Origin: LMUY01 sp965199165
Lineage (GTDB): Bacteria > Pseudomonadota > Alphaproteobacteria > Acetobacterales > Acetobacteraceae
Direction: 5' to 3'
DNA: 64,000 bases
Assembly (NCBI GenBank): GCA_965199165.1
Contig: OZ240681.1
Span: 2,356,001 to 2,420,000 of the forward strand
The notes beneath the pieces are model-generated. The model did not search any database. It was given only the letters and a program-made list of their open reading frames with translations, and was not told the DNA's origin. This document shows positions 50,622 to 59,154 of the stretch, piece by piece. Position numbers and translations under genes: made by a program. Position 1 is the stretch's first letter; each line of letters opens with the position of its first letter.

Positions 50622-52046
50622 GTGACTGTGCACGGCATGGCCGTCGTATCGTCTGAACCTCCCGCCCGCGTCAGCTACATCCCGCCATTCCCCCACCGGC
50701 CCAAGTCGGACCTCTCGCCACTCTCCCTGTTGCGTGGCGCCCGCAACAACCTGCTGACCATCTGGCCCGAGAAGGCGTTCGATTGGGAGTTCTTCGGCGG
50801 GCGGATGCTGTTGCGGCACGTCTTCATCGCCAACAGCCCCGACACGGTGCAGGCGGTGTTCGTGGACCGTGCGGCGAACTACGAGCGCAAGAGCCCGCAG
50901 CAGCGGCACGCGCTGAAACCGCTGATCGGCGACGGGCTGTTCATCAGCGACGGCGCCACCTGGCGGGACCGCCGCCGGGTCGTGGCCCCGGTCACCCACG
51001 TCTCGCGGCTGGCGAGCCTGGCGCCGGTGATGAGCGAGGCGGCGGAAGGGCGGCGGGCGCAATGGCGCGGGCTGCAACCGGGTTCCACGATCGACGTGTT
51101 GGCGGAGATGGCGCAACTCACCGCCGAGATCATCTGCCGGACCATCTTCGGCCGCCACTTGGCCGGCTCGTCCGCGCGCGCGGTGGTCGACGGCTTCAGC
51201 GCATACCAGGCCGTCGTGGGGCAGATGGACATCACGTCCCTGCTCGGCCTGCCGGACATGGTGCCCCGCTTCCAGGGGCGGCGCGTGCGGGACGCCGCCG
51301 GCCGCATCCAGGCCGAGCTGGATGGCCTGATCGCCGACATCCTGTCCACGCCCGGCGAGGCGGAACCGTCGCTCATCCGGTCCATGGCAGATGCGGTGTC
51401 GTCCAGCACCGGGAAGAAGATGACCCGCGGTGCCTTCCGCAGCGAGGCGGCGGTGCTGTTCATGGCAGGCCACGAGACCACGGCGAACACGCTGGCTTGG
51501 GCGTGGTTCCTGCTGTCGCAGGCCCCTTGGGCGGAGGCGGCAGTCCAGGCGGAGGCGGACGCGCTGGACGGCCGTGCCGCGACATACGAGGACCTGCCCC
51601 GCCTGCGCTACACGCGCGCGGTCATCGAGGAGACGCTGCGCCTCTACCCGCCGGTCCCGTTGCAGGCGCGCGAGGCTTCGCAGGCGGACCGCATCCGCAA
51701 CCGCCCCATCCCGGCCGGGGCGCTGGTGATCCTGGTGCCGTGGCTGCTGCACCGGCACCAGCGGCTATGGCCGCGACCGGACGCGTTCGAGCCAGAGCGG
51801 TGGCTGCCCGGCGGCAGCGGCGCACCCTCCCGCTATGCCTACGTGCCGTTCAGCATCGGCCCACGGGTCTGCACCGGGGCAGCGTTCGGGCTGACGGAGG
51901 CAGTGTTGTGCCTGGCCACGCTGGCCGGCGGATTCCGCCTGCGCCTGGCGCCTGGCGCCGAAATCCAGCCGGTCTGCCGCCTGTCGCTGCGGCCGGGCGA
52001 GGCCCTGCCGATGGTGCTAGAACCGCGCGGCCTGCCGCTCGCCTGA
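50622..52046 (+). CDS. cytochrome P450
   Basis: Heme-thiolate monooxygenase of up to 474 residues. Key motifs are all present: the I-helix oxygen groove AGHETT (282-287), the K-helix ExxR as EETLR (E337-R340), and the heme loop FSIGPRVCTG (410-419) with the proximal cysteine C417. No membrane anchor or fused reductase is seen, so it needs separate redox partners, which are not nearby. The GTG at 50622 is given; an ATG at 50637 is equally possible as neither has a clear ribosome site. The stop overlaps the acyltransferase start (TGATG), implying a common, perhaps lipid-linked, task. Confidence 0.96.
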   Translation: MTVHGMAVVSSEPPARVSYIPPFPHRPKSDLSPLSLLRGARNNLLTIWPEKAFDWEFFGGRMLLRHVFIANSPDTVQAVFVDRAANYERKSPQQRHALKPLIGDGLFISDGATWRDRRRVVAPVTHVSRLASLAPVMSEAAEGRRAQWRGLQPGSTIDVLAEMAQLTAEIICRTIFGRHLAGSSARAVVDGFSAYQAVVGQMDITSLLGLPDMVPRFQGRRVRDAAGRIQAELDGLIADILSTPGEAEPSLIRSMADAVSSSTGKKMTRGAFRSEAAVLFMAGHETTANTLAWAWFLLSQAPWAEAAVQAEADALDGRAATYEDLPRLRYTRAVIEETLRLYPPVPLQAREASQADRIRNRPIPAGALVILVPWLLHRHQRLWPRPDAFEPERWLPGGSGAPSRYAYVPFSIGPRVCTGAAFGLTEAVLCLATLAGGFRLRLAPGAEIQPVCRLSLRPGEALPMVLEPRGLPLA

Positions 52047-53002
52047 TGCCATCACCCACCCCGGAGTGGCGGCGGCTGTATCGGCATTGGCTGCGCGACC
52101 CGCTGGTGGGGGCGCGCCTGCTGGCGATGCACCAGCTCATGCGGGCCCTGCCGACGGATGCGGTCTCCGCGCTGGGGGGCAGGTTGGGCCGGGTCGCCGG
52201 CCCGCGACTGCACAGTGCGGCCGAACGGCGCGCGCGGGCAACCCTGGCTGCGCTGCGCCCGGACCTGGCGTCGGACGCCGCTGCGATGGCCATCGCCCTA
52301 TCGCACATGTGGGACGCGCTGGGTCGCGTCTACGCGGAGTTCTCGGCCGAAGACCGGCTTTGGCCGGAGGGCCGTGTGGAGGTGCGCGGGGAAGGCCACG
52401 TCGTGCCGCGCGCGGCCGGTGAACGCCCGCTCATCGTCGCTGGCGTTCACCTCGGCAATTGGGAGTTGCTGCCGATTACCCTCGGGTATCTGGGCCACAG
52501 GATTACCGACGTCTACCAGCCGCAGCGCAACCGGTTCGAGGACGGCATTGCCATGCGCACCCGGCTGCGGACGATCCAGCGGATGACGAGCGCCGTCCCG
52601 CAATGCGCCGTGTACCTGGTGCCGCCGTCCCGGACGGTCGGTGCCGAACTGCTTCGGGCCCTGCAAGCGGGTCACGTCCTGATGATCTACGTCGATGAGC
52701 ACGTGGGCGGCCGCGTGCAAGCGCCCGCGTTTGGCCGGCCGATCCGCACCGACGGCAACCTTGCCCGCGTCGTCCGGCTGGCGCGCATGGCCGACGCCGA
52801 TATCGTCCCGGCCTACGTGGAACGGGTGGGCGGCGCCCGGTTTCGCGTGTCCTTCCTGCCGCCGCTGCCCTTGCGGCGGACCGCGGACCGGGCCGCCGAC
52901 ATTGGCGTGAACGCCGCGTCGCTGGATGCGGCGGTGACCGGGCCGGTGCTGGCGCATCTCGAGCAATGGTTCATGCTGCCGGATTTCCGCATGGATCGCT
53001 GA
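52046..53002 (+). CDS. LpxL/HtrB-type lysophospholipid acyltransferase
   Basis: A 318-residue acyltransferase of the bacterial lipid A biosynthesis acyltransferase family (LpxL/LpxM-like). The catalytic H-x4-E is HLGNWE (H135-E140). Further family marks are VYQPQRNRFEDGIAMRTRLRTIQ and the IYVDEHVGGRVQAPAFGRPI segment. The usual N-terminal membrane helix is not evident, so it may bind the membrane peripherally. It is translated together with the P450 gene and ends just before convergent livF. Acceptors could be lipid A, ornithine-type lipids or another envelope lipid; context does not decide. Confidence 0.9.
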   Translation: MPSPTPEWRRLYRHWLRDPLVGARLLAMHQLMRALPTDAVSALGGRLGRVAGPRLHSAAERRARATLAALRPDLASDAAAMAIALSHMWDALGRVYAEFSAEDRLWPEGRVEVRGEGHVVPRAAGERPLIVAGVHLGNWELLPITLGYLGHRITDVYQPQRNRFEDGIAMRTRLRTIQRMTSAVPQCAVYLVPPSRTVGAELLRALQAGHVLMIYVDEHVGGRVQAPAFGRPIRTDGNLARVVRLARMADADIVPAYVERVGGARFRVSFLPPLPLRRTADRAADIGVNAASLDAAVTGPVLAHLEQWFMLPDFRMDR

Positions 53003-53017
53003 CGGCTTGAGCGTGCT

Positions 53018-53728
53018 CTAGCCGCCCAGGAACGCGGCCCGAACCTCGTCGCTGGTGGCAAGCGCCGCCGCAGGTCCCTCCGCGGTCACCCGGCCGAGCT
53101 TCAGCACCACGGCCCGCGTGCAGACGCGCAGGGCTTTGGCGGCATTCTGCTCGGCCAACAGGATGGCGGTGCCGCCGGCGACGATGGCGGGGATGCGGTC
53201 CAGCACCTCGTCCACCAGGCGGGGCGAGAGGCCCAGCGAGGGTTCGTCCAGCAGCAGCAGCCGGGGCGCATCCATCAGCGAGCGGCCGATCGCCAGCATC
53301 TGCTGCTGGCCGCCGGAGAGTTGCCACGCCAGCGTCGCCCGCCGGTCCGCCAGGGCCGGGAACAGCGCGAACATGGCGGCGATCCGCTGGGTCCGGATGC
53401 GGGCGCCGGCCCAGCAGGCGACGGATAGGTTCTCCTGCACGCTCAAGCCGGGGAAGGTGCGCCGCCCCTCCGGGCAGTAGCCGATGCCGAACCTGGCCCG
53501 GCGGTCCGTCCGCACCCCTTCCAGCGGCTGGCCATCAAACAGGATGCGTCCGGCGGCCGGGCGGAGCAGACCGATGACGGACTTCATCAGGGTGGATTTG
53601 CCCGCGCCGTTGGCGCCCAGCAGCGCCACCGCCTCGTTCGCCGCCACGTGCAGCCCCAGGCCGCGCAGCGCAGGGACGGCGCCGTAGCCCACTTCCAGCC
53701 CGTCCACGACCAGGAGCGGCGCGGTCAT
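53018..53728 (-). CDS. livF: branched-chain-type ABC transporter ATP-binding protein
   Basis: ABC ATPase of the LivF type (236 residues). Walker A GANGAGKST (about 38-46), signature LSGGQQQML (about 137-145), Walker B LLLLDEPSLGLSP and the switch histidine region are in order; the LivF-typical GYCPEGRRTFPGLSVQENL is present. The H-loop position reads LLAEQNAAKAL, with a glutamine as is normal for LivF. Its start overlaps the stop of the livM-livG fusion (ATGA). It is the last gene of the leftward unit that begins at the SsuA/NMT1-like gene. Confidence 0.94.
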   Translation of the reverse strand: MTAPLLVVDGLEVGYGAVPALRGLGLHVAANEAVALLGANGAGKSTLMKSVIGLLRPAAGRILFDGQPLEGVRTDRRARFGIGYCPEGRRTFPGLSVQENLSVACWAGARIRTQRIAAMFALFPALADRRATLAWQLSGGQQQMLAIGRSLMDAPRLLLLDEPSLGLSPRLVDEVLDRIPAIVAGGTAILLAEQNAAKALRVCTRAVVLKLGRVTAEGPAAALATSDEVRAAFLGG

Positions 53729-55482
53729 GCGGCCGTGCCGAGATAGGCCTCGATCACCCGCGGGTCGGCCTGTACCGCCTGCGGCGTGCCGGCGGCGATC
53801 AGCCTGCCCTGGTCGAGGCAGATCATCCGGTCGGCCAGCGGCGCCAGGAAGGGCATGTTGTGCTCGATCACCAGCACCGCCACGCCTGCTGCCGCGACCT
53901 GGCGCAGCCGCACCCTGAGGTCCGCCTGCTCCGTCTCGTTCAGCCCGGCGGCGGGTTCGTCCAGCAGCAGCAGGCGGGGCGCGGTGGCCAGGGCGCGGGC
54001 GATCTCCACCCGGCGCGCCAGGCCGGGCGGCAGGGCGCCGGCCGGCATCATGGCGCAGGCGGAGGCGCCCATCCGGTCCAGCAGCGCCAGCGCCGCCGCC
54101 CGGGCTGGCTCAGCCGCGTGCGGACCGGCACGAAGGGCGCGGCCAAGCCCGATCCCGGCGGCGTCCCGGGCCACGGCGACGTTGTCCAGCGCCGACAGCT
54201 CCGGCACCAGCGCCGCCGTCTGGAACGTGCGCGCGACCCCCAGCCGGGCGATGGCGTGCGGCGCGCGGCCGGTGATCGTCACTCCGGCCAGTTGCACGCT
54301 GCCTGCATCGGGCGGGAAGACGCTGGTGATGGCGTTGAGCAAGGTCGTCTTGCCGGACCCGTTGGGTCCGATCAGCCCCAGCACCTCGCCCGGCTGCAGG
54401 TCGAGCGAGACGTCATCCAGCGCACGCACGCCGCCGAAGCTGCGCCGCAGCCCGCTCAGCCGCAGCAGCACCCCGGGACAGGCGGGCACACTGATGTCCA
54501 CCGGCATCGCGGCGGGCGCGGGCGCGGGCGGCGCCGTCCACACCCAGCCCAGCACCCGCTCCGCCGCCTCGACCAAGCCGCCGGGCACCGCGACCACCAC
54601 CAGCAGCAGGACGCAGCCGAAGGCGAGCAGGTAGTCGTCGCGCAGGAAACGCGCCCATTCCGGCAATTCGGTGATCAGCACGGCGCCGGCGAGGGCGCCG
54701 GCGATCCGCAGGCGGCTGCCCACGACGGCGATCGTCAGGCAGGTGACCATCACGGGGAAGCCGAGCACGTCGGGCGAAAGCACGCCCAACGCATGGACGT
54801 AGAGCGAGCCGGCCAGTCCGGCATAGCCGGCGCTGAGCAGGAACGCGGTCAGCCGCAGCTTCCCTGTGTCCAGCCCGATCGCCCGTGCCGCCACCGGATG
54901 GGCGCGCAGCACGGCAAAGGCGGCGCCGAGGCGGCCGCGCGTCGCCTGCCACGCCAGTGCCGCGCCCGCGGCGGCCAGCGACCAAACCAGCAGCAGCGTC
55001 GGCAGCCGGCCGGCGAGGGAGTGGCCCAGCACGGACAAGGGCGGCACCCCGCCGATGCCGTTGGCGCCGCCAGTGACGCCCTGCCATTGCGTTGCCGCCA
55101 GGGAGGCGATCTGGCCGATCAGCAGGGTGGCCAGCGCGAAGTAGTGCGTTTGCAGCCGCAGCACCGGCACCGCGACCAGCAGCGCGGCCAGCACCGGCAC
55201 CCCGACGCTGGCCGGGAGCGCTGCGTCGAACGGGACGCCATAGCGCGTGGCGAGCACGCCGGAGACGTAGGCGCCCAGGCCCATGAACGTGCCCTGCGCC
55301 AGGGACAGCGCGCCCGCCTGGCCGAAGATGAAGCCGTAGCCCGTCGCCAGCAGGGCGTAGATGCCGGCGACGGACAGCACCCGGATGGCATAGCCGGACG
55401 CATGCGGCAGGACGAGCGCGGAGTAGGCCAGCGCCGTCATGGCCAGCAGCAAGGACACGCTCGCGCGGTGCCGCAGGGTCAC
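53725..55482 (-). CDS. fused ABC permease and ATPase, LivM-LivG
   Basis: One 585-residue polypeptide joins a LivM-type permease (about 1-315; FIFGQAGALSLAQGTFMGLGAY, HPVAARAIGLD EAA-like loop) to a LivG-type ATPase (about 340-585). ATPase motifs: Walker A GPNGSGKT (372-379), Walker B LLLLDEPAAGLN (504-514), switch EHNMPF. The signature position reads LPPGLARRVEIARAL in place of the usual L-S-x-G-Q-x-R-R-L-E-I-A-R-A-L, so it is degenerate at S and Q. Such fusions are known in alphaproteobacteria. It is coupled on both sides by ATGA overlaps with livH and livF. Confidence 0.95.
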   Translation of the reverse strand: MTLRHRASVSLLLAMTALAYSALVLPHASGYAIRVLSVAGIYALLATGYGFIFGQAGALSLAQGTFMGLGAYVSGVLATRYGVPFDAALPASVGVPVLAALLVAVPVLRLQTHYFALATLLIGQIASLAATQWQGVTGGANGIGGVPPLSVLGHSLAGRLPTLLLVWSLAAAGAALAWQATRGRLGAAFAVLRAHPVAARAIGLDTGKLRLTAFLLSAGYAGLAGSLYVHALGVLSPDVLGFPVMVTCLTIAVVGSRLRIAGALAGAVLITELPEWARFLRDDYLLAFGCVLLLVVVAVPGGLVEAAERVLGWVWTAPPAPAPAAMPVDISVPACPGVLLRLSGLRRSFGGVRALDDVSLDLQPGEVLGLIGPNGSGKTTLLNAITSVFPPDAGSVQLAGVTITGRAPHAIARLGVARTFQTAALVPELSALDNVAVARDAAGIGLGRALRAGPHAAEPARAAALALLDRMGASACAMMPAGALPPGLARRVEIARALATAPRLLLLDEPAAGLNETEQADLRVRLRQVAAAGVAVLVIEHNMPFLAPLADRMICLDQGRLIAAGTPQAVQADPRVIEAYLGTAA

Positions 55483-56393
55483 GGGCGCTGGCCCACAGCT
55501 TCGCCGAACAGGCCCTGCGGCCGCACCACGAGGATCAGCAGCACGACGATGTCCAGCGCCGCGGTGGAAACGGTCTGCGAGAACAAGCTGTCCGGCAGGC
55601 TGTTCAAGGGGGCAATCAGCAGCGGCAGGCTGGGGTACAGCACCTCGAACGCCGCGATCAGCAGGGCGCCGGCGACCGACCCCGCGATGCTGCCCCAGCC
55701 GCCGATGACCACGGCGATATAGGCCTTCAGGATGTAGTCGGAGCCGGCGGTCGGCGTGACGAAGAAGGCGTTGGACAGCAGCAGCCCGGCCGCTCCCGCC
55801 AGACCCGCCGCCACGGCGAAGGTGCCGACGACCATGGCGTCGACGGGGATGCCGACCGCCATGGCGACCTCCCGATCCTGCGCGGTCGCCCGCAGGCGGC
55901 GGCCGAACTGGGTGCGGGTGAACAGGACGTGCAAGCCGATGATCAGCACGGCCGCCACCGCGATGATGGCTAGCGACTGCACGCTCGCCTCCACGCCCGC
56001 CACCCGGATGCGTCCGGCGCCGAGCAGCGGGGGCGCTGCCACCGGCTCGGCCCCGAACAGGCGGTTGGCGCCCTGCTGCAGGATGATGCCGACGGCGATC
56101 GTGCTGATGAACACGGCTTCCGGCGGCCGGCGCCGCAGCGGCATGTAGGCCGTGAGCGCCACGACGATGCCGATCCCGCCCATGACCAGGACGAGCAGCG
56201 GCAGCAGCACCACGCCGGGCACCGGCAGGTAGTGCGCCAGCAGCACGGCGACGAAGCCACCGGCCATGACCAGGTCGCCCTGCGCGAAGTTGACCGCGCC
56301 GGTCGCGTTCAGCACCAGCACGAACCCCAACGCCACGAGCGAGTAGGCCGCGCCCAAGGCGAGGACTTGCACCAGCAGTTGGAGCGTGGCCAT
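55479..56393 (-). CDS. livH: branched-chain-type ABC transporter permease LivH
   Basis: Integral inner-membrane permease of 304 residues and about eight helices. The LivH signature YSLVALGFVLVLNATGAVNFAQGDLVMAGGFVA is at the N-terminus, and the ATPase-contact loop appears as RTQFGRRLRATAQDREVAMAVGI. The end LVVRPQGLFGEAVGQRP is also typical. Its stop overlaps the start of the livM-livG fusion gene (ATGA). A paired palindromic repeat of about 130 bases lies between livK and this gene and there is no strong Shine-Dalgarno sequence, which suggests lower synthesis than the binding protein. Confidence 0.95.
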   Translation of the reverse strand: MATLQLLVQVLALGAAYSLVALGFVLVLNATGAVNFAQGDLVMAGGFVAVLLAHYLPVPGVVLLPLLVLVMGGIGIVVALTAYMPLRRRPPEAVFISTIAVGIILQQGANRLFGAEPVAAPPLLGAGRIRVAGVEASVQSLAIIAVAAVLIIGLHVLFTRTQFGRRLRATAQDREVAMAVGIPVDAMVVGTFAVAAGLAGAAGLLLSNAFFVTPTAGSDYILKAYIAVVIGGWGSIAGSVAGALLIAAFEVLYPSLPLLIAPLNSLPDSLFSQTVSTAALDIVVLLILVVRPQGLFGEAVGQRP

Positions 56394-56416
56394 GGCCGGC
56401 TATCGCGCTCGGACAA

Positions 56417-56550
56417 TCTCCCTCTCCCGCCGGCGGGAGAGGGTCGGGGTGAGGGCGCCGCCGCCAGGGTGGAGAAGGAGCACCGCACCGTCACCGTCGT
56501 TGGTCGGGCCGCCCTTACCCTGCCCTCTCCCGCCAGCGGGCGAGGGTCTC
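56417..56550. repeat. paired GC-rich palindromic repeat, copy E (livK-livH)
   Basis: First unit CTCCCTCTCCC-loop-GGGAGAGGGTCGGGGTGAGGG, about 65 unique bases, then the inverted unit CCCTTACCCTGCCCTCTCCC-loop-GGGCGAGGG. It lies inside an ABC importer operon, between the binding-protein gene and the first permease gene, the same place where REP hairpins sit in E. coli malE-malF. It may protect the upstream message or attenuate read-through. Confidence 0.85.
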
Positions 56551-56568
56551 GGCGGGTCGCCGTCCGTG

Positions 56569-57687
56569 TCACTCAACCGGGAAGTCGTAATGCTTGGCCA
56601 CGCTCGGCACCCGCGACGTGCCGTCGAAGCAGACAATGACGGCGGAGTGCGCCATGTCGCCGTGGCCGTCGGATTTGTAGGTCATCGCCAGGCCCGGGTA
56701 GCTCTCGCTCGACAAGGCCTTCGTGACCGCAGCGGCATCGCCGGCGCCGTGCGCCACGGCAGTCAGCACCATCATCGTGGCGTCGTATTGCCCCAGTGCG
56801 AACCCATCCGGGTCCGTGCCGAACGCGGCGCGGTAGCGGTCCAGGAAGGCCCGCATGTCCGGCGTTTCCGCCGATACGGGGGAGGAGCCGGTTTCGGCGC
56901 AGACACCTTTCATCTCCGCAGGCTCCAGCAACGCCGTCGTCGCCGGCTGCGCCAGGCCGGAGCCAGCGACGATCGGCAGGCCGATGTTCATCGCCGCCGC
57001 CGCCTTCAGCAGCAGCGCCGTCGGGCCGGCATGCAGGTGCAGCAGCAGCGAATCCGCCCCCGCCGCGCGTGCCTTCGCCAGCACGGGCTGCATGTCTTTC
57101 ACCGACACATCCAGCGCATCCTGGTAGACCGGGGTGATGCCGGCCGCCGCCAGCCCCTTCAGGATCTCGGCCTGCCCGCTCTGACCGTAGGCGGTGGTCT
57201 GCGCGATCACCGCCGGCTTCTTGATGTGGTAGGTGTCGATCGCGTAGAGCACCTGCGCTCCCTTCACCACGCTGTCGGCGGGGAAGAACCGGAACACGTA
57301 GGGATTGCCCTTCCGCGTGATGTCGGCCGTGCCGGAGATCGTCACCAGCGGCACCTTCTGTTCCAGCGCCAGCGGCAGCATCGCCAGCATCTGCGTGCCC
57401 AGCATGGAGGCCACCACTGCGGTGGTGCTGCCGTCCGCGGTGGCGCGCTCCAGCGCGTTGACCGCGCCCTCGGGCGAGGTGCCGGTGTCCGTCACCGCGA
57501 AATGCGGTTGCACGCCCCCTGGCGGGTTGCGCAAGGCCAGCAAGGCGCCGTTGCGCTGGCTGCCGCCCTCGGCAGCCAGGAACCCGGTGACCGGTACCAG
57601 CACGGGGATGTCCGGCGTGGCCGCTGCCCACGCGGCGGGGGCGGCCAGCAACGCAGCCGCAAGCAGCGTCAATCGGGGGAGGGGCAT
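56569..57687 (-). CDS. livK: branched-chain-type ABC transporter substrate-binding protein
   Basis: A 372-residue periplasmic binding protein of the Leu/Ile/Val (family 4, ANF-receptor) type. A signal peptide (PRLTLLAAALLAAPAAWAA) starts the protein. Family features are the strands IPVLVPVTGFLAAEGGSQRNGALLAL, VVASMLGTQMLAMLPLALEQKVPLVTISGTAD and IAQTTAYGQSGQAEILKGLAAAG. The ligand in this context may be an organic acid, amide or sulfonate and not an amino acid. The ATG at 57687 follows CAGGAG. It starts 22 bases after the NIPSNAP stop and is separated from livH by a palindromic repeat. Confidence 0.93.
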   Translation of the reverse strand: MPLPRLTLLAAALLAAPAAWAAATPDIPVLVPVTGFLAAEGGSQRNGALLALRNPPGGVQPHFAVTDTGTSPEGAVNALERATADGSTTAVVASMLGTQMLAMLPLALEQKVPLVTISGTADITRKGNPYVFRFFPADSVVKGAQVLYAIDTYHIKKPAVIAQTTAYGQSGQAEILKGLAAAGITPVYQDALDVSVKDMQPVLAKARAAGADSLLLHLHAGPTALLLKAAAAMNIGLPIVAGSGLAQPATTALLEPAEMKGVCAETGSSPVSAETPDMRAFLDRYRAAFGTDPDGFALGQYDATMMVLTAVAHGAGDAAAVTKALSSESYPGLAMTYKSDGHGDMAHSAVIVCFDGTSRVPSVAKHYDFPVE

Positions 57688-57709
57688 GCCTTCGGTCTCC
57701 TGGCTGGGG

Positions 57710-58024
57710 CTAGCGCATGGGCGAGAAGGCGGTGGGCCGAAGGATGCGGCTCCGCATGGACTGCACGAAGCCGGAGGTGCGGGCACGGAACACCTGCCAT
57801 CGCGGGTCGGCGTCCATCGCCGCCCGGCGCCGCTCCCGGTCGCCCATGTCGGCGTAGCGCCACATATGCACGACCTCGTTGACCACGCCGGCATCGGTGG
57901 TGAACCAGCCGACCAGGTCGCCCAGATGGCTGACCTGCAGCGCCATGCCCTCGGCGACGTAGAGGTCGAGGTATTCCTTCACGTGCGCCGGGTAGATGGC
58001 ATAGGTCCGCTCGTCGAGGATCAT
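57710..58024 (-). CDS. NIPSNAP family protein
   Basis: A 104-residue NIPSNAP-domain protein: MILDERTYAIYPAHVKEYLDLYVAEGMALQVSHLGDLVGWFTTDAGVVNEVVHMWRYADMGDRERRRAAMDADPRW shows the duplicated strand-helix pattern and the conserved H-x-W-x-Y. The ATG overlaps the stop of the LLM monooxygenase gene (ATGA). NIPSNAP genes often accompany oxygenases in catabolic operons, where a role in binding or monooxygenation of small molecules has been proposed; that is not proven here. It lies between the oxygenase and importer genes. Confidence 0.92.
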   Translation of the reverse strand: MILDERTYAIYPAHVKEYLDLYVAEGMALQVSHLGDLVGWFTTDAGVVNEVVHMWRYADMGDRERRRAAMDADPRWQVFRARTSGFVQSMRSRILRPTAFSPMR

Positions 58025-59154
58025 GCGGGCGCCTTCTGGCCGGACAGGTCGCGGTCGAACAGGGTCGACCAGGTGAACTGCTTCACGTCCTTGACCTCCC
58101 GCTCGACCGGCAGGCGCGGCAGCACGAGTTCGCCGAACCGATAGGCTTCCTCCAGCAATGGCATGCCGGACAGGATGAACGTCTCCACCCCGGCGGCCTG
58201 ATACGCCTCCAGCGTGCGGATGACGGTGTCGGGGGAGCCGACGATGGCGGTGCCGGGTCCGGGCCGCACCAGGCCGATGCCGGACCAGATGTTGGGCGCC
58301 ACTTCCAGCGCGCGCGGGTCTGGCGGCTTGATCCCGCCATGCATCGCGGACATGCGTTGCTGTCCCACGGAGTCGGTGCCCCCGACGAAGCGCTGGTTGG
58401 CGGCGATGGCGCCGTCGTCCATGCGGTCGTACAGCCACTGCACGGCTGCCCAGGCCTCCGCATCCGTCTCCCGCACCACGACGTACAGCCGCACGCCGTA
58501 GGACAGCTCGCGCCCCAGCCGCGCGGCGGCTGCCTTTACCTGGTCCACCTTCTGCCGCATCTGCTCCGGCGTCTCGCCCCAGGACAGATACGTGTCGACG
58601 TGCCGGGCGGCGATGTCGATCGCGGCGTCGGAGGAGCCGCCGAACCACAGCGGCGGCGGCGGGATGGCAGTGCCGGCAGGCAGCGCCAGCTTGGCGCCCG
58701 TGACCGAGACGTGCTTGCCCGCGTAGGTGACGCTCTCCCCGGCCATTAGCCGGTGCCAGACGGTCAGGTATTCGTCCGCCATGGCGTAGCGCTCGTCATG
58801 CGGCAGGGTCATGCCGTAGGCGCCCAGCATCTTGGCGTCGCCGGAGACGACGTTGATCATGACTCGGTTGCCCGAGAACTCCTGCAAGGTCGCCGCCATC
58901 TTGCCCAGCAGCGTCACCGGCACCAGGCCCGGATGGATGGCGACCAGGAACTTCAGCCGCTCGGTCAGCGGCAACAGGGACGCCGCCAGCACCCACACGT
59001 CATGCGACCCGGTGGCGAACAGCGCGCCGGTGTAGCCAAGCTGGTCGTAAGCGATGGCGAGCTGGCGGAAATAGCCGTAATCGACCCGGCGCGAACCAGC
59101 CGGGTTCCACGGATAGGCGCCGTCCGGGGCGCACATGTACCAGAGGAGGTTCAT
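58021..59154 (-). CDS. LLM-class flavin-dependent (alkanesulfonate-type) monooxygenase
   Basis: A 377-residue bacterial-luciferase-like monooxygenase of the SsuD group, using FMNH2 and oxygen. Recognisable parts are LWYMCAPDGAYPW at the start, LGYTGALFATGSHDVWVLAASLLPLTERLKFLVAIHPGLV, FSGNRVMINVVSGD and the later LWFGGSSDAAIDIAARHVDTYLSWGETPEQM. SsuD releases sulfite from alkanesulfonates; related LLM enzymes act on other carbon-sulfur or carbon-nitrogen compounds. No SsuE-type flavin reductase is nearby. Both ends overlap neighbours by four bases. Confidence 0.94.
   Translation of the reverse strand: MNLLWYMCAPDGAYPWNPAGSRRVDYGYFRQLAIAYDQLGYTGALFATGSHDVWVLAASLLPLTERLKFLVAIHPGLVPVTLLGKMAATLQEFSGNRVMINVVSGDAKMLGAYGMTLPHDERYAMADEYLTVWHRLMAGESVTYAGKHVSVTGAKLALPAGTAIPPPPLWFGGSSDAAIDIAARHVDTYLSWGETPEQMRQKVDQVKAAAARLGRELSYGVRLYVVVRETDAEAWAAVQWLYDRMDDGAIAANQRFVGGTDSVGQQRMSAMHGGIKPPDPRALEVAPNIWSGIGLVRPGPGTAIVGSPDTVIRTLEAYQAAGVETFILSGMPLLEEAYRFGELVLPRLPVEREVKDVKQFTWSTLFDRDLSGQKAPA

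Noticed and set aside
48426..51758. A 1110-codon open frame on the - strand over the AsmA and P450 genes
   Set aside because: Shadow of two well-supported genes; composition is His/Arg/Gly-rich without recognisable motifs.
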